Part shown: positions 1 to 9,758 of the stretch, piece by piece
Layout of the letters: each line of letters begins with the position of its first letter
How positions within the stretch are numbered: the first letter of the stretch is position 1
NCBI RefSeq assembly: GCF_019649055.1
Contig: NW_026570356.1
Coordinates: 62,001 to 126,000, forward strand
Source: Paramacrobiotus metropolitanus
Lineage: Eukaryota > Tardigrada > Eutardigrada > Parachela > Macrobiotidae
Direction: 5' to 3'
Length of the DNA: 64,000 nucleotides
The notes under the pieces: model-generated
Database searches by the model: none
Told to the model about the DNA's origin: nothing
The model's input: the letters and a program-made list of their open reading frames with translations, nothing else
Program-made: the position numbers and the translations under genes

Positions 1-509
1 GTCACCTCAGCATCCTGCAGCTGGCTCCGGACAATATCTGTTTCTTTTGGCTCGGTAAAAATCATTTCACAGCTGATAGTTTCGTTCGGGTATATGATTT
101 CGGTAACCCCAAAGCATAGGCCTGGCATCATAATGCACAGAGTTTGGCACTCACTTTTCTGCAGCCTGAATGTCTCTGCATCAGAAATATTCACCTTATG
201 TACCGACAACAGATTATCAGTACGTAGCGTCGTGCTGTTTATGGACATGCCGGGAAAGGTTCGCATCATTCTGTTCGTCGAGAATGCAATGGCTCCATTT
301 CTCTGCCTGTCCGGCACAAACCCACAACGGTACATACTGGATATACGCTGACAAAGGAAAACATCAAAATTGATATTTGAAAAGTGGCCGGCGGAGGGTT
401 CCAGTTTTGTGCATTCTTCTGCCATCTTTACGTATTCCTGTTCATTGTCATCATTGATTCGGTTTTTCAGGCGATAAGCATTATCGCTTTTATTTATGCA
501 TCCGTCCAT
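1..509 (-). CDS. Partial cysteine-rich secreted-type protein (PAN/apple-like pattern)
   Basis: On the minus strand the frame is open from an ATG at 509 down to the window edge, about 169 codons without a stop, so the gene runs off the window. The product is rich in Cys and N-glycosylation sequons. Its C-terminal part has spaced cysteines (SECQTLC, GLCFG, TISCEMIF) that resemble a PAN/apple module, a fold used in extracellular binding proteins; that match is by eye and weak. An in-frame stop lies just upstream of the ATG, so either this is the true start or an exon begins near 510. No signal peptide follows the ATG, which favours an internal exon. It lies downstream of the astacin remnant on the same strand. 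Function unknown. Confidence 0.5.
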   Translation of the reverse strand, partial: MDGCINKSDNAYRLKNRINDDNEQEYVKMAEECTKLEPSAGHFSNINFDVFLCQRISSMYRCGFVPDRQRNGAIAFSTNRMMRTFPGMSINSTTLRTDNLLSVHKVNISDAETFRLQKSECQTLCIMMPGLCFGVTEIIYPNETISCEMIFTEPKETDIVRSQLQDAEV

Positions 510-780
510 CACTCAGTGGCGAAGACCGTTTTTCGCCAATCTGTCAAATAACCAACAAAATTAGCTAATAAAATTTGAATTATGAAATTAAGCTGAACAC
601 AAAAAAGTATATTCGGTAATCGTAAGTGATAAAATTTCTAAGTTGTTCGAAACCAAGTCTGTTCATGAGCTGTTGTGCGCCTTCCTACATGACACAATCG
701 AAAAAACATTAAATTTTTACATTTCATACTGTAGTTATTTTGTACTCCTGTAGAGGACTGTTAACGATGAGTCGACAAGT

Positions 781-1366
781 CTAAGAAACTGTCACCTTCG
801 GCTTTTTCTCGAGTTTCGCCGGGACAGTTTTACTTCTTTGCATGTCGAAAAAGGAAAGAAGCTTGTCCGTATCCAAAGGATCGAGCTTCCAATAAGGAGG
901 AATGCCGCGTTGTAAATACACTGAATTTTGATCTGTAGAAATCCGCCAATCCGTGAAGTTTGAGTACATTACACTGTTAAGATCGTATGGAAACTGAAGA
1001 GATGCTTGTGGATCTACGTCGTAGTATTCATTGTGAGGGAGATTTCGAGGATTCGAAAGGTAATCTAAAAAAGCACTTAAACTTGTTGACTATCTCAAAC
1101 GGCCACTCTGTAATTATGGCTAAATGACAAATTTTCTTCCTAAAAGTCTACTTACCTTTTAAAAAACTGGCCAGATTGCATTCCAAATTATCTTCATTCG
1201 GTATGATGTATTGACATCGATCTTCTCTTGTATGCTAGTGCGGAATTTTAAACAAAGCATGAAGAAATTCATGCAAAAAAAATATTTCTCGGTACCAGTC
1301 AGGCGTTCAAGAAAAGCGTTAGTGTTCATTTCGATTACATTAGGATAATTAGAATGATATCCAATG
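781..1366 (-). pseudogene. Astacin (M12A) metalloprotease remnant, 3' part
   Basis: Read right to left. A stretch at about 1316-1366 encodes an IGYHSNYPNVIEMN-like segment. An HEFLHAL...H...HTREDR stretch follows at about 1180-1285 and matches the astacin zinc site. The last exon (1064 to 781) contains a Met-turn-like SVMYSNF and ends at a stop at 781. Donor GTAAG at 1155-1151 and acceptor AG at 1066-1065 are good. The copy is broken in three ways: a one-base shift at an eight-T run (about 1286) just before the zinc motif; a TAG where the Glu after the third zinc His normally stands; and loss of the conserved Gly of HExxHxxGxxH with an extra residue. The 5' part of the gene continues beyond a LINE insertion, at 2551-2811. 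A dead gene is the simplest reading. Confidence 0.7.
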
Positions 1367-2545
1367 GACTCGCTGTATCGAGCTCTGCAATATGACTGTT
1401 TCAAAAGCAGTATGAATACCGAGGAGCTAGCTCCCTCCGCCTATCTGGCATCGGCTTCCACTTTGCGCCCGCTTATTTCTAAACTGTGCCCGACGCTACC
1501 ACCAACCGATACAACCGCCGCAACACTGGCTTGGAAACTGCTGACTGGGTTGAATGATGTGCTGGCCGAACCCCTCCACGGCATCCAAAAAGCCTGGGAT
1601 ACCCCCGCGACCCTGCGTGCACTCTCAGACCTTTCAACTTTCCGTGTGTCTGCTACAGAAGTTGCACACCTGAAAGCAGTGTCGACACCAGAGTCCGGTT
1701 AGTGGCTTCACGCACTACCAGCTTCTTGCTTAGGTAATCTGCTAGAAAATATTAATTTTCAGACCAGCGTTGCTCTACGATTAGGCGCTCCAATCGTCAC
1801 CCCACATGAATGTAAGTGCGGCGCTTGGGTGGACGAGCTTGGGAGACACGGAATGAGGTGCAAACGATCAGCTGGACGTTTACCCAGACATGACGGTATC
1901 AGCAGGGAGTTCGTTCGCGCGCTAACAACCAGCGGCTTCCCTGCCAGAATGGAACTGAAGGGATTAGCCTTAAAGGACAATAAAAGGCCGGATGTTGTTA
2001 CCCTTATCCCGTGGGAACGTGGTAAGCCACTTGCAATCGACGTTACCTGTGTGGATACTCTGGCAACTTCGTATATTGATCAAACATCCGTCAACGTCGG
2101 TGCCGCGGCAGAGCTGGCAGAAACAAAAAAGCTCGCAAAACATGCGTGGCTTCAGCCAAGATATGATTTTACCCCCAAGGCTTTCGAAATATACGGACCC
2201 CTGGGAAATGGAGCGAAGAAGCTGGTCGATAAAATCGGACACCTCGCAGCGGCCGCTACCGGGCAACCACGCGCGAAAGAATTTTTCCGGCAGCGGATCT
2301 CCATACAAATTCAAAGAGGGAACGCTATGTGCGTGATGGGCACAATACAGGATTCGGAGAAATTAGAGGAAATTTTCTTGTTATAGTCTTTTAAAAGTGT
2401 GCTGTTGTTGATTTCCTACTTATGTTTTCGGCATGTAAAAAAGTGCTTGAAAAAAAAAACACTGATACGTAAAAAAAGTGTGAATAAAATACAATATACT
2501 ACATATTAATTTTCATATGCATATATTGCAGCCACAACGCAAGGT
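1365..2545 (+). mobile_element. 5'-truncated LINE: CCHC plus restriction-like endonuclease end
   Basis: One plus-strand frame runs 1364-2386, interrupted by a single TAG at 1700-1702 inside an SG*WLHALP motif. After the stop come CKCG...GRHGMRC, the Cys/His finger typical of LINEs with a restriction-like endonuclease, and KRPDVVTLIPW...AIDVTC, which fits the PD-x(n)-D nuclease core. The end QRISIQIQRGNAMCVMGT is a C-terminus I recognise from many invertebrate non-LTR elements. The reverse transcriptase is absent, so this is a 5'-truncated copy, as usual after aborted target-primed reverse transcription. An A-rich tail with AATAAA follows the stop. Antisense astacin sequence flanks both ends, so the copy sits inside that gene. 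Exact ends are uncertain by tens of bases. Confidence 0.8.
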
Positions 2546-2550
2546 TTATC

Positions 2551-2811
2551 TTACTTTGGGCCACAATTCCCTAAAAAAAAGGAATTCGGCATCGGCCGAA
2601 TGTGCAAATACAGGGCATGCTGCGGCATCTTGACATCTTCTGGCGCAAAAACCACGCTTAAAAAAGGGTGTGGCCGACAACCTTGCATGACATCATTGAT
2701 TCTCTGGATCGCCTTTTGAGCCAAACTGACGTACATAGAACTGGCGGGTCTCCCGCATCCGTCGCCTTCGTTAAAAAAAACAGGTTTGTAGTTGGATACC
2801 TGCTGTTGCAC
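2551..2811 (-). pseudogene. Astacin metalloprotease remnant, N-terminal catalytic part
   Basis: The minus-strand frame reads AIQRINDVMQGC...YLHIRP...GNCG. This fits the start of an astacin catalytic domain, where a helix with A-I-x-x-I is followed by a Cys and then a Y-I-x-I strand and a Gly-Cys turn. Reading leftwards, the domain should continue with the VG..S..N.I segment and the HExxH motif. Those are found about 1.2 kb away at 1366-1180, on the far side of the LINE fragment. The two halves therefore look like one gene split by the insertion. No signal peptide or propeptide exon was recognised further upstream (2812-3600). Confidence 0.55.
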
Positions 2812-3600
2812 CGTACACTAAAATTTTCAACAATAACCTATGTGAACTTCAATGGATCCAAAATCGACATCCCACAACGAGATTTTAATAGTTTCGTTTA
2901 TTTTTGGCTTTTCCCAGCAGTATCCATTCTGCGGTGCCCAGCCTGTAACAACATACTTGAAAAAGAAGTGCTGTTTTATTTAGTAAAACAGACAAACATC
3001 ACTTCATAAACCGTTTTTGTGTTTTGAGAAGAAAGTTAGTGCATCGATGGAGTGTCTGCTCAATGAATAGAATAAACCAAAGTACGTAACAAGTACGTAG
3101 ACCTCGAAACAAAAAAGTAAATATTTAGTAACTGCAAAAGTTGCAAAATGGAAAAATTAAATTTATAAATTAACCAACTTTTTAGTTGCATGCAGCAAAT
3201 TGTGGTCGGCCGGGCCGGCAGTGTCAAAACACCGGTACACTATTCTTCTCCGAAAGATGTACGTTTTGCAAGGCAGATTTTTTTCCATGGCACAAAATTT
3301 TCGCTGCAGCGCTAAGTCAGTCGCCAGTTACACCAGCGGCGTGAGTTATATACGCTACTACCAGATATAACAATTATGTTATCACTTATTATAATGCATC
3401 TAATAATAATTGCTTAATACAAACGTAATATATAATGCAATCGCTTAAATAACACATCGCTATCGTGCTATCAGTATTTTGCATGGCCATTTGTGAAACT
3501 ACTCTAGGGTAAGTAGTTTTGCATAACAAGATCGTTGCAATGAAATAAGGCTAATCAAAGAGTTTTGGTACATCTGCCAAATGATTTGTTAACGAGACTG
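2812..3600. other. Stretch without recognisable genes
   Basis: I see no convincing coding frame here. If the astacin gene ever had a propeptide or signal exon on the minus strand, it should lie here or beyond, but I could not identify it. Confidence 0.4.
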
Positions 3601-3611
3601 AGAAGAGGATT

Positions 3612-3740
3612 TTGCTACAAACCGGCGAGATTCGTAGTCTAGAGTTTTTGAAACAGAACATCTCTTCAGCAATTCAACGTGGTAATGCTGCTTCAGTAAT
3701 CGGTACCGTAGAGAACGTTGTTTCGTTTAACCGCGATTAG
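3612..3740 (+). mobile_element. Second LINE C-terminal scrap
   Basis: The frame ending in TAG at 3738-3740 reads SLEFLKQNISSAIQRGNAASVIGT. This parallels the QRISIQIQRGNAMCVMGT end of the LINE at 1365-2545. Only the last 40 or so codons are recognisable. It is a different, more decayed copy of the same family, in the same orientation. Confidence 0.6.
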
Positions 3741-3990
3741 ATCTTGATATTGTTATCACGCTACTGAAATAAAGTACGGCAAAGATCAATTTTCCGCGTA
3801 CTGTAGAAAAGGTTGTTTAAGTACATGATTTATGTAATGACAGTTCTGTTAAATAGGCTTGCATTTTAGAGATTTCGCTGTTGTTAATTGTTTTATATTT
3901 CCATCAGGTCCATCAAATACTGAAACTAGTTTTAAGATGCTGAAGTAAATTTTAAAATTCGAAAAAGATAAAAATCGAAACTTTTGCATG

Positions 3991-4067
3991 CCAGTGGGCG
4001 AATGCAAAATTTTCCTGCGTTTGCGTCTCAGACGCAAACGCAGGAAAATTTTGCATTCGCCCACTGG
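3991..4067. repeat. Perfect 77-bp palindrome (38-bp arms, 1-nt centre)
   Basis: Bases 3991-4028 are exactly reverse-complementary to 4030-4067 around a single C at 4029. There is essentially no loop, so the DNA could extrude as a cruciform and a transcript would form an uninterrupted 38-bp stem. No flanking target duplication is obvious. Confidence 0.9.
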
Positions 4068-4513
4068 CTTATTGAATTTGGTACCCTGTACCTAAACCGC
4101 TGCTCTAACAAAGACTGAGCCCAAATAGCATTCAGTAAACTAAAACTTACTAATTTAAAAATTGTCGGGAACTTTCGGTTCGTGCCAGGCTGTCTAAAGT
4201 ATGAACTGTGACAAGTAGACTTAAAAAAGTTGCAGAATAGGCAAACAAAAAACTTGCAAAATAAGCAAAACTACCACCTATCTCTGATCAACTGGATTTC
4301 TTTTAAAATTACGAGTGCATGCAGCGACTAGCGTATTAAACAGCATATTGGCTGGAACCCAATCCGTACGTATACAAGCCAGTGTCGGTAGCAAACAACT
4401 CACCACCATTATAGGTCTTGCTCTCCCGATTCGCGTGGTGACCAGGATTCCTTGCTGTGGTCGCTTCTGGAAGAACAACTGCAGTATGTTTGTTGGAAGG
4501 GCTGAATGGATCC

Positions 4514-4998
4514 TCAGCTGGTGTTGATGTTTTGCCAGCATTTTTCGTGTTCGATGCCCATATACGGTGGTGGTCCTGGTGGATGAGCTTCAATCTCCGA
4601 GCAAGATCCGGAGCCGGTAGCCGTTACGTTGCAGATTAGCCAAGGACAACAAGGGACTACGCTCCACGAGTTGCAGCCTTCTCCAACAATGCGGCAAATC
4701 TGAGAATTTAAATTTAAAAAAATTTACACGCATGCCACCGACTGACAAGCATCAGCAGTAAAAGGAAAGCTATCACTGAGTCAGTAATACTGATTCGAAT
4801 TTGCCTTTTGTATATGTAGTAATAAGCAGCATAATAAATAACATAACATATATACACGATATGCAAGAAGAACATGGAAAACCTCGGAACTGGCACACAT
4901 ACCGATTTGTCATTCTCCCAAGCAGAAGCGTAGGTCACAATTAGTAAGAAGCCGAAAAGGAAAGCTGTAAGCTTAATCACGTTCAAAGAAGGAAGCAT
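4514..4998 (-). CDS. Secreted cystine-knot (knottin-like) peptide, two exons
   Basis: Exon 1 is complement(4903..4998): ATG at 4998, 32 codons, mostly a hydrophobic signal peptide ending near an ASA site, then donor GTATGT. Exon 2 is complement(4514..4699): acceptor AG at 4701-4700, phase 0, 61 codons and TGA. The predicted preprotein is 93 residues. The start of exon 2 gives the spacing C-x6-C-x6-CC-x4-C-x10-C, the classic inhibitor-cystine-knot frame, followed by a Pro-rich tail with one further Cys. Such peptides serve as ion-channel modulators, protease inhibitors or antimicrobials; the sequence does not show which. The intron contains a repeat shared with 13498-13640. Join and phase are clean, but no transcript evidence exists. 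Confidence 0.65.
4733..4868 (-). repeat. Dispersed repeat in knottin-gene intron
   Basis: The minus strand of this stretch matches 13498-13640 on the plus strand over about 130 bp. Both contain a TATTATGCTGCTTATTA-like segment and a CTGATGCTTGTCAG block. Parts of the second copy also resemble the interior of the inverted-repeat element at 32812-33116, so all three may belong to one non-autonomous family. Confidence 0.6.
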
Positions 4999-5164
4999 TT
5001 CGAACTCGGATAAAGTCTGCCAAACGTCAGTAAGTTTAGAACTGAAAGTTTGCCACGGCATTTATATACGTCTGTCGTACAGCTACCATAGGTGACCTTG
5101 AGCCAAACTCAAGTGCCTGCTTTCGGGGATTTCTGACGACATGAGTTTTTAAATAATACTATTG

Positions 5165-5395
5165 AGTAGAAAGTACTGTAAAACTAACCTCAAATTTACA
5201 TATTAATGAGTTTTAAACAAAAGAATAAATTATAAAATGACCAACGGTTGCAACGGCTGAGGTCAAAGGTCAGGTAAGTATAATAAAAACCGCAACGGTT
5301 GCAACGGCTGAGGTCAAAGGTCAATCCCGCCAGGTGCACACATATACAGGGGTTAAAGGTCAACCGGCAGGTGGTATATACGTACATGTACATAC
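5165..5395. repeat. Dispersed repeat with internal GCAACGG tandem motif
   Basis: This copy runs from an AGTAGAAAGTACTGTAAAAC end through two copies of a GCAACGGTTGCAACGG...GAGGTCAAAGGTCA motif to CAGGTGGTATATACG. An inverted, diverged copy lies at 11360-11541. The two copies have the same order of blocks, so they are one family. No coding capacity. Confidence 0.75.
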
Positions 5396-5456
5396 TTTAA
5401 TTCGTACGTATATAATAATTATATATATGTACAGTACACGTAAGTATTAAAATAGG

Positions 5457-5602
5457 TACTGTAGCCGCCCGCACAAGTTGCTCCATTGGCAGATCCGGCC
5501 GCTGCCTTCTCCCTGCACACACTGCGCTGAACAGCGAGCAATGTGAGGCCAAACATCCGTATACCTCACTCTGTGGGGCAACTTGTGCGGGCGGCTACAG
5601 TA
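5457..5602. mobile_element. 146-bp MITE, TA-flanked, copy 1
   Basis: Ends CTGTAGCCGCCCGCACAAGTTGC and its reverse complement form a 23-bp perfect terminal inverted repeat between TA dinucleotides, as in Tc1/mariner-type MITEs. A related element of identical length lies inverted at 15963-16108. The interiors share an AGATCCGGCCGCTGCC-like block, while the inner parts of the TIRs differ between copies. Confidence 0.8.
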
Positions 5603-5829
5603 TATACAGTATTAACGAAACAAGTACTGAAGTATACATACATAGTACATACGTACTTTAATAATACGAAATACAGTACATAAGATATACATTAATAAAT
5701 ATACATGGTACATACGTAAAACATATTAATACATACAGTACTTTAACATAAAAATACATACTTTGTACACGTACTCTATCAATACATGTAATATCATGTA
5801 CATCAGATGACAGTACATACTAACTACAG
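5603..5829. repeat. GTACATA-rich low-complexity stretch
   Basis: This tract is dominated by short TACATA/GTACATAC/TTAATA variants, a degenerate microsatellite between two MITEs. No gene or regulatory site is supported here. Confidence 0.6.
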
Positions 5830-6166
5830 TACAAGCTTGTCCGGTAATTTCTGACGAATCAGTACAGCGAACTACACAAATTTGCGTGTCACGCCAAACT
5901 TCACACTACGGCGCTCCACTCCATACTGTTTAAACACGTAACTTGCATTTGGCTGGCTGGTGGCTTGGTACACGCCATATAATTCAAAGAGAATAACAGT
6001 AACTGCCTGGCGTAAGGTGGCTAAAAAACGGTCGGTGTGGTAATGGACAATCTAACTACGGAGCGGATTTAGGCAGTCAGATGCGCGTAGTGACGTGGCC
6101 ATCGTTTTAAGCGCAAATTTTGCGCTAGCTGTACCTTTACGTAGGAAATTACCGGACAAGCTTGTA
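5830..6166. mobile_element. 337-bp TIR element, TA-flanked
   Basis: The left end TACAAGCTTGTCCGGTAATTTC is matched by its reverse complement at the right end (6145-6166), a TIR of about 20 bp. No transposase frame lies inside, so this is a non-autonomous DNA element. Confidence 0.75.
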
Positions 6167-6302
6167 CATACATATTAATAAAACCGCTTGGCAACACAAA
6201 ATACCCTGAGGTCAAGACGGACACAAAACATATTCAGTTGCGCTGTGCTAGTTCGCTGTTATTTTGAATATTTTTTGTTTTGTACTGCGTCCACTCCATA
6301 TA

Positions 6303-7223
6303 ATGCCGCGATCGGCACCGCGTCCCATGTTCTTCAGGGTACATCTCTCCGCGGCCGAGAGAGAGGAAGCGGGTGTGCCGCGGGATCCGCAAAATCTAAC
6401 GTTTCTGCACGAACGAATAGCGAATCTAAGCCGCCGCGGAAAGGAAAAGATCGTAAGCAGAAAATAATATAAGAATATAAATTATAAAAATTTTAAGTGA
6501 TTTTATTGTACAAATACAAATATAAATTAGGTAATATATTAGAAAATAAATCTAAAAATAGATATATTTATTTAACAGGGCAAAGCGATAGAGATCCACG
6601 AGCGCGTCTCCGAAGTGTTATCGCAATACTTCGGAGCGCAGCATGGCCAAGTCCAGGCGGTGGCGGACATCGGGACCAGCCTACGAAAGGCAGCTGGCAT
6701 TGATGCGCGCCGCCTCGCGCTGGGCCAGGAAGAAGCCTTCCTCCTGGCGAAAGAAGATGTGGATCCGTCCAAGGCCAGGCAGCACAACTGTCGTACAAAC
6801 CCGAACGAGTCCTTAGGGTGCTTCCTGGCCTACACCTTGGGCCCACGCGTGTACAATCGGCCCAGGAAGAACGCCACGGAAACGCTTACCCCGCACGTAG
6901 GCGAGGACGTTGATGCTGACGTACGCACACAGCACTGGACCCGGCTCCTGACAAGTATCCAGAAAACGTCACACAACGTGCGCTCCCTACGTGCGGCGGT
7001 AAATGCGTCCCGCCGTTCGATTGAGGTGGCCGAACAACGTTTGGCGGACTTGGAGCGCCTGATGCAGGTGGCGGTGGATGCCGAACCCCACCTTAATTTT
7101 TATTTTAATAAACTAGCCCGTGTGTTCGTGGGGCTATCCACAAATGTGGAGCTGCAAAATGCCGCCGATGTGCTGCGGGTATTTATTGCCAACCGTGCGG
7201 ACATCCAGCTAAACGATGAATAA
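6303..7223 (+). CDS. Unknown 264-residue protein, two exons
   Basis: Exon 1 is 6303-6452 (50 codons, ending at donor GTAAGC). Exon 2 is 6579-7223 (acceptor TTTAACAG, phase 0, TAA stop). The joined frame has 264 codons. The product is Arg- and Ala-rich and hydrophilic, with no signal peptide or membrane segment. A heptad-like helical region in the last third (about residues 180-235) suggests a coiled coil. Coding GC is clearly higher than in the flanks, which supports a real gene. I do not recognise the family. An alternative frame starting at 6188 overlaps exon 1 but does not continue into exon 2. AT-rich sequence with A-run repeats follows the stop (7224-7420). Confidence 0.6.
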
Positions 7224-7484
7224 ATAAATTAACTAAAAATACAAAAATAAATAAAAACAAATAGAAAACCATAGAAAAACGTAGAAAATATAGAAAACAA
7301 ATAGAAAATTATAGAAAAAACTTAGAAAACTCTAAATATCACCGAAAATATAGATATCACAGTAATTAGAAAATGAAATAAATATAAAAACTATAGGAAC
7401 ATGAAAATATAAACAAAAACTAATAAAAATCGGGACGTAGTCCGCAAACCTGGAGCGCATGGGCACAGCACGTAATCATTACCT

Positions 7485-7854
7485 GATTTGCGATAAGCAA
7501 CCGGACTAGTACACACGCCCAGAAATCGCGAGCACAAGTCATAAAAAGTAATTAAAAAGCAATTAAGACTGTGCTTACTAGGAACAGTCATGGTCACAGA
7601 GAGACGGGCCCGACTACCAAAAGTGACAATCGGTAGGCCGCAAGTGCACATGCACACGCGAGAGGTAAAACGATGGATGAATCACAGGAGAAGGGAGAAT
7701 TGGGTCTGCCCTGTGTCTGCCCGTGGCCGGTCCATCGCGCGTGCAGTTTTTCGCAAGGCGAAAGAGGCAAGCATCCCTTTCAAACGCATGACGCGGTGCC
7801 TCCGAGTCATGGTATCTATAGCATGGGTACTAGCCGCTTGCTTATCGCAAATTC
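7485..7854. repeat. Inverted-repeat element next to the hairpin cluster
   Basis: GATTTGCGATAAGCAACCGG at 7485 and its imperfect reverse complement ending at 7854 form 28-bp arms about 310 bp apart. Open frames inside it on both strands look like chance. It may be another non-autonomous element; no target duplication was identified. Confidence 0.5.
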
Positions 7855-7981
7855 CGAATTCATTCATGGCCATGATTTGTGCCGTAGATTCATAAATCAT
7901 GGTCATAATTATAAATGCATGATTACGGCGAGGGAGATTCCGTCCTGGCAGCGCGCGGAGGTCGTCGTCGGGCTTGCAAAG

Positions 7982-8055
7982 CACACGATTAAAATTTGCT
8001 GTTGTTAACCAGAAATCATCAGTTCTGGTTGTCAACAGGGAATTTTAATCGTGTG
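7982..8055. repeat. Hairpin 1 of 3 (74 nt)
   Basis: Arms 7982-8014 and 8023-8055 pair with 29 of 33 matches around an 8-nt loop; the outer 15 bp are perfect. The size and slight mismatching resemble a microRNA precursor, but no expression evidence is available. Confidence 0.85.
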
Positions 8056-8093
8056 GTCCTCGGTGGATTTCGGGAAAAGCGGGGGATAAGGCA

Positions 8094-8173
8094 CAGCACA
8101 CAAGCACAATTCACAGTTAGAAATTATGGAAGAAACAACATAATTTCTGACTGTGAATTGTGCTTGTGTGCTG
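8094..8173. repeat. Hairpin 2 of 3 (80 nt)
   Basis: Arms 8094-8127 and 8140-8173 pair at 33 of 34 positions around a 12-nt loop. The sequence is unrelated to its neighbours, so this is not a tandem copy of hairpin 1. Confidence 0.9.
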
Positions 8174-8258
8174 TTGCCGTGCATCAGGGTTCCTCGCGTT
8201 CTCCTGCCTATCAGTCCTCAGCACGTGGAGATCTCCTCACACGGACATAAAAGTACTG

Positions 8259-8335
8259 ATTCTAATATCAGACAGGAATATAAATTCGTAGTTTTGCTAA
8301 TCGTAAGAATTTATATTCCTGTCTGATATTAGAAT
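8259..8335. repeat. Hairpin 3 of 3 (77 nt)
   Basis: Arms 8259-8287 and 8307-8335 pair perfectly over 29 bp around a 19-nt loop. It is the third unrelated hairpin within 354 bp. Confidence 0.9.
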
Positions 8336-8599
8336 TTCGGGTTAAAATATAAAAATAAAAACAGTACTCCTACAGGCTGTACAGTATGTACTAGTAGCGC
8401 GTACGCTAAGATAGTGTATGTGAGAGGAGGCGGCTAGTACATAGCCTATGTTAGAAGAGGCACCCATTACATAGGCGTAAATGTATACGGCCACGCCCAT
8501 TGGGTAATTTCTGACCAATAAGAGTGCGTACACTCGGAATCATGCGGAAACATGGGAAATGGCAGTTTTTTTTTATTTCGCTACTTTAAGTGTGCAAAA

Positions 8600-8890
8600 A
8601 TGGAGTATCCATACATTGAATATTTTAGTACCTTGTCCGAAGACACTGAATGGTATCGGTTAGGGAAGTCTGTTGCAGCGTTTTTGCAGCCCCATAAACC
8701 TGTAGTCTTTTTACAGCCAATAATTTCACAATCGGATTCTAACAGGCATGTTGCCAAGGACTGGATCAAGTTAGGACGACTGGAGCTAGCCCAGCTAATT
8801 CGTTTGGAAGATGATAAAACAATGCGAAAAAGAGTTGATGCTCGTCTGAAAGCCCTCAGCAAATACTGGGGAAATCGGCAACTGTACTGA
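8600..8890 (+). CDS. Small ORF or exon, unknown
   Basis: The frame from ATG 8600 gives 96 residues, with an N-terminal MEYPYIEYF and a basic helical C-terminal half rich in Lys, Arg and Leu. It could be a single-exon gene or the last exon of one, since the frame is also open upstream to 8552. No domain, signal peptide or membrane segment was recognised. A competing minus-strand frame covers the same bases, so coding status is uncertain. Confidence 0.3.
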   Translation: MEYPYIEYFSTLSEDTEWYRLGKSVAAFLQPHKPVVFLQPIISQSDSNRHVAKDWIKLGRLELAQLIRLEDDKTMRKRVDARLKALSKYWGNRQLY

Positions 8891-9461
8891 CGATTTATCC
8901 ACCGCGGTGTTTCAAGGATCTGCATGACCCTGTCATCGAAATTCGTCAAGTACAAAAGAGAATAAGAATGCCTTTAATTTCTCTTGATCTTTTAATGCAC
9001 GAAATTGAAAAAACGGAATTCTGATGTCAACTACCGTTTGGTACTGACCAGCCTTCAGAGGTCTGGGATTCTGTTATTGTCCCTATGTTGTTCTCTGAGT
9101 GTTCGATCTAAATACAAACAACAGTCTGTGTGAATGAATATTTTTATTAAATACCGCGGCACATGGATTCGTGACTTATTATTAGATTATTGAACAGACA
9201 AACAACAAACATGATATAGAATGAGGAAAAACAAGACTGCATAATTCAAGATAAAGAAGCGCGAACAAGTTTATCGTGAGACTGATATGGACAAGCATCA
9301 TTGAACGCAACAGACTTTTCAACTCTGTTTTGCAACACTTTAGCCAGTTCAGAGCCCAAAACCTGTTTTTGGCTTGATTTCGTTGCGTTTCCACGCGAAG
9401 AACACATCTTTGACAGTGGTAAAAAACTTTCGTCTTTCGGGAAATTCGAAATAGCAATTGT

Positions 9462-9716
9462 TTAGGTTTTGAGCAAATGTGTATCGATAAACTTCTGACA
9501 ATCAATGAGCGAGTGAGCTGCCGCCCCGCTCAAATATGATACGTCACTTGGCATCCAGAAGCTTTTAGCGGATAATGTTTCCACAACGGTCGGAAAGGCG
9601 ATTGGCTGCATATCGCGCTTTCCTTGCTTGAACAACCCACCGGCACAATCGCCGATATACGCCCCTATCAGGCATCCCTGAAAGCGAGCAGGATCAAGTA
9701 ATTTGCTAGCATCCAT
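9462..9716 (-). pseudogene. ADP-ribosylglycohydrolase N-terminal remnant
   Basis: The 84-codon minus-strand frame from ATG 9716 contains RFQGCLIGAYIGDCAGGLF, the N-terminal signature of the ADP-ribosylglycohydrolase (ARH/DraG) fold, whose members remove ADP-ribose from proteins or metabolites. In this family a Tyr-Thr-Asp-Asp-Thr motif that binds the catalytic metal follows about 40 residues later. Here the aligned place reads YLSGAAAH, so the acidic pair is gone. The frame stops soon after, at 9462, and nothing recognisable follows in the next 280 bp. Normal members have about 300-370 residues. Either a truncated, inactive copy or a first exon whose partners I could not find; I favour the former. 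Confidence 0.6.
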
Positions 9717-9758
9717 TTTTAAATTCTGAAAGTTCGACTCGATTTCTAAAATTTGGAA

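Noticed and set aside
7673-8035. Overlapping frames of 111 and 117 codons on both strands
   Set aside because: They lie inside an inverted-repeat element and the first hairpin; composition is not coding-like.
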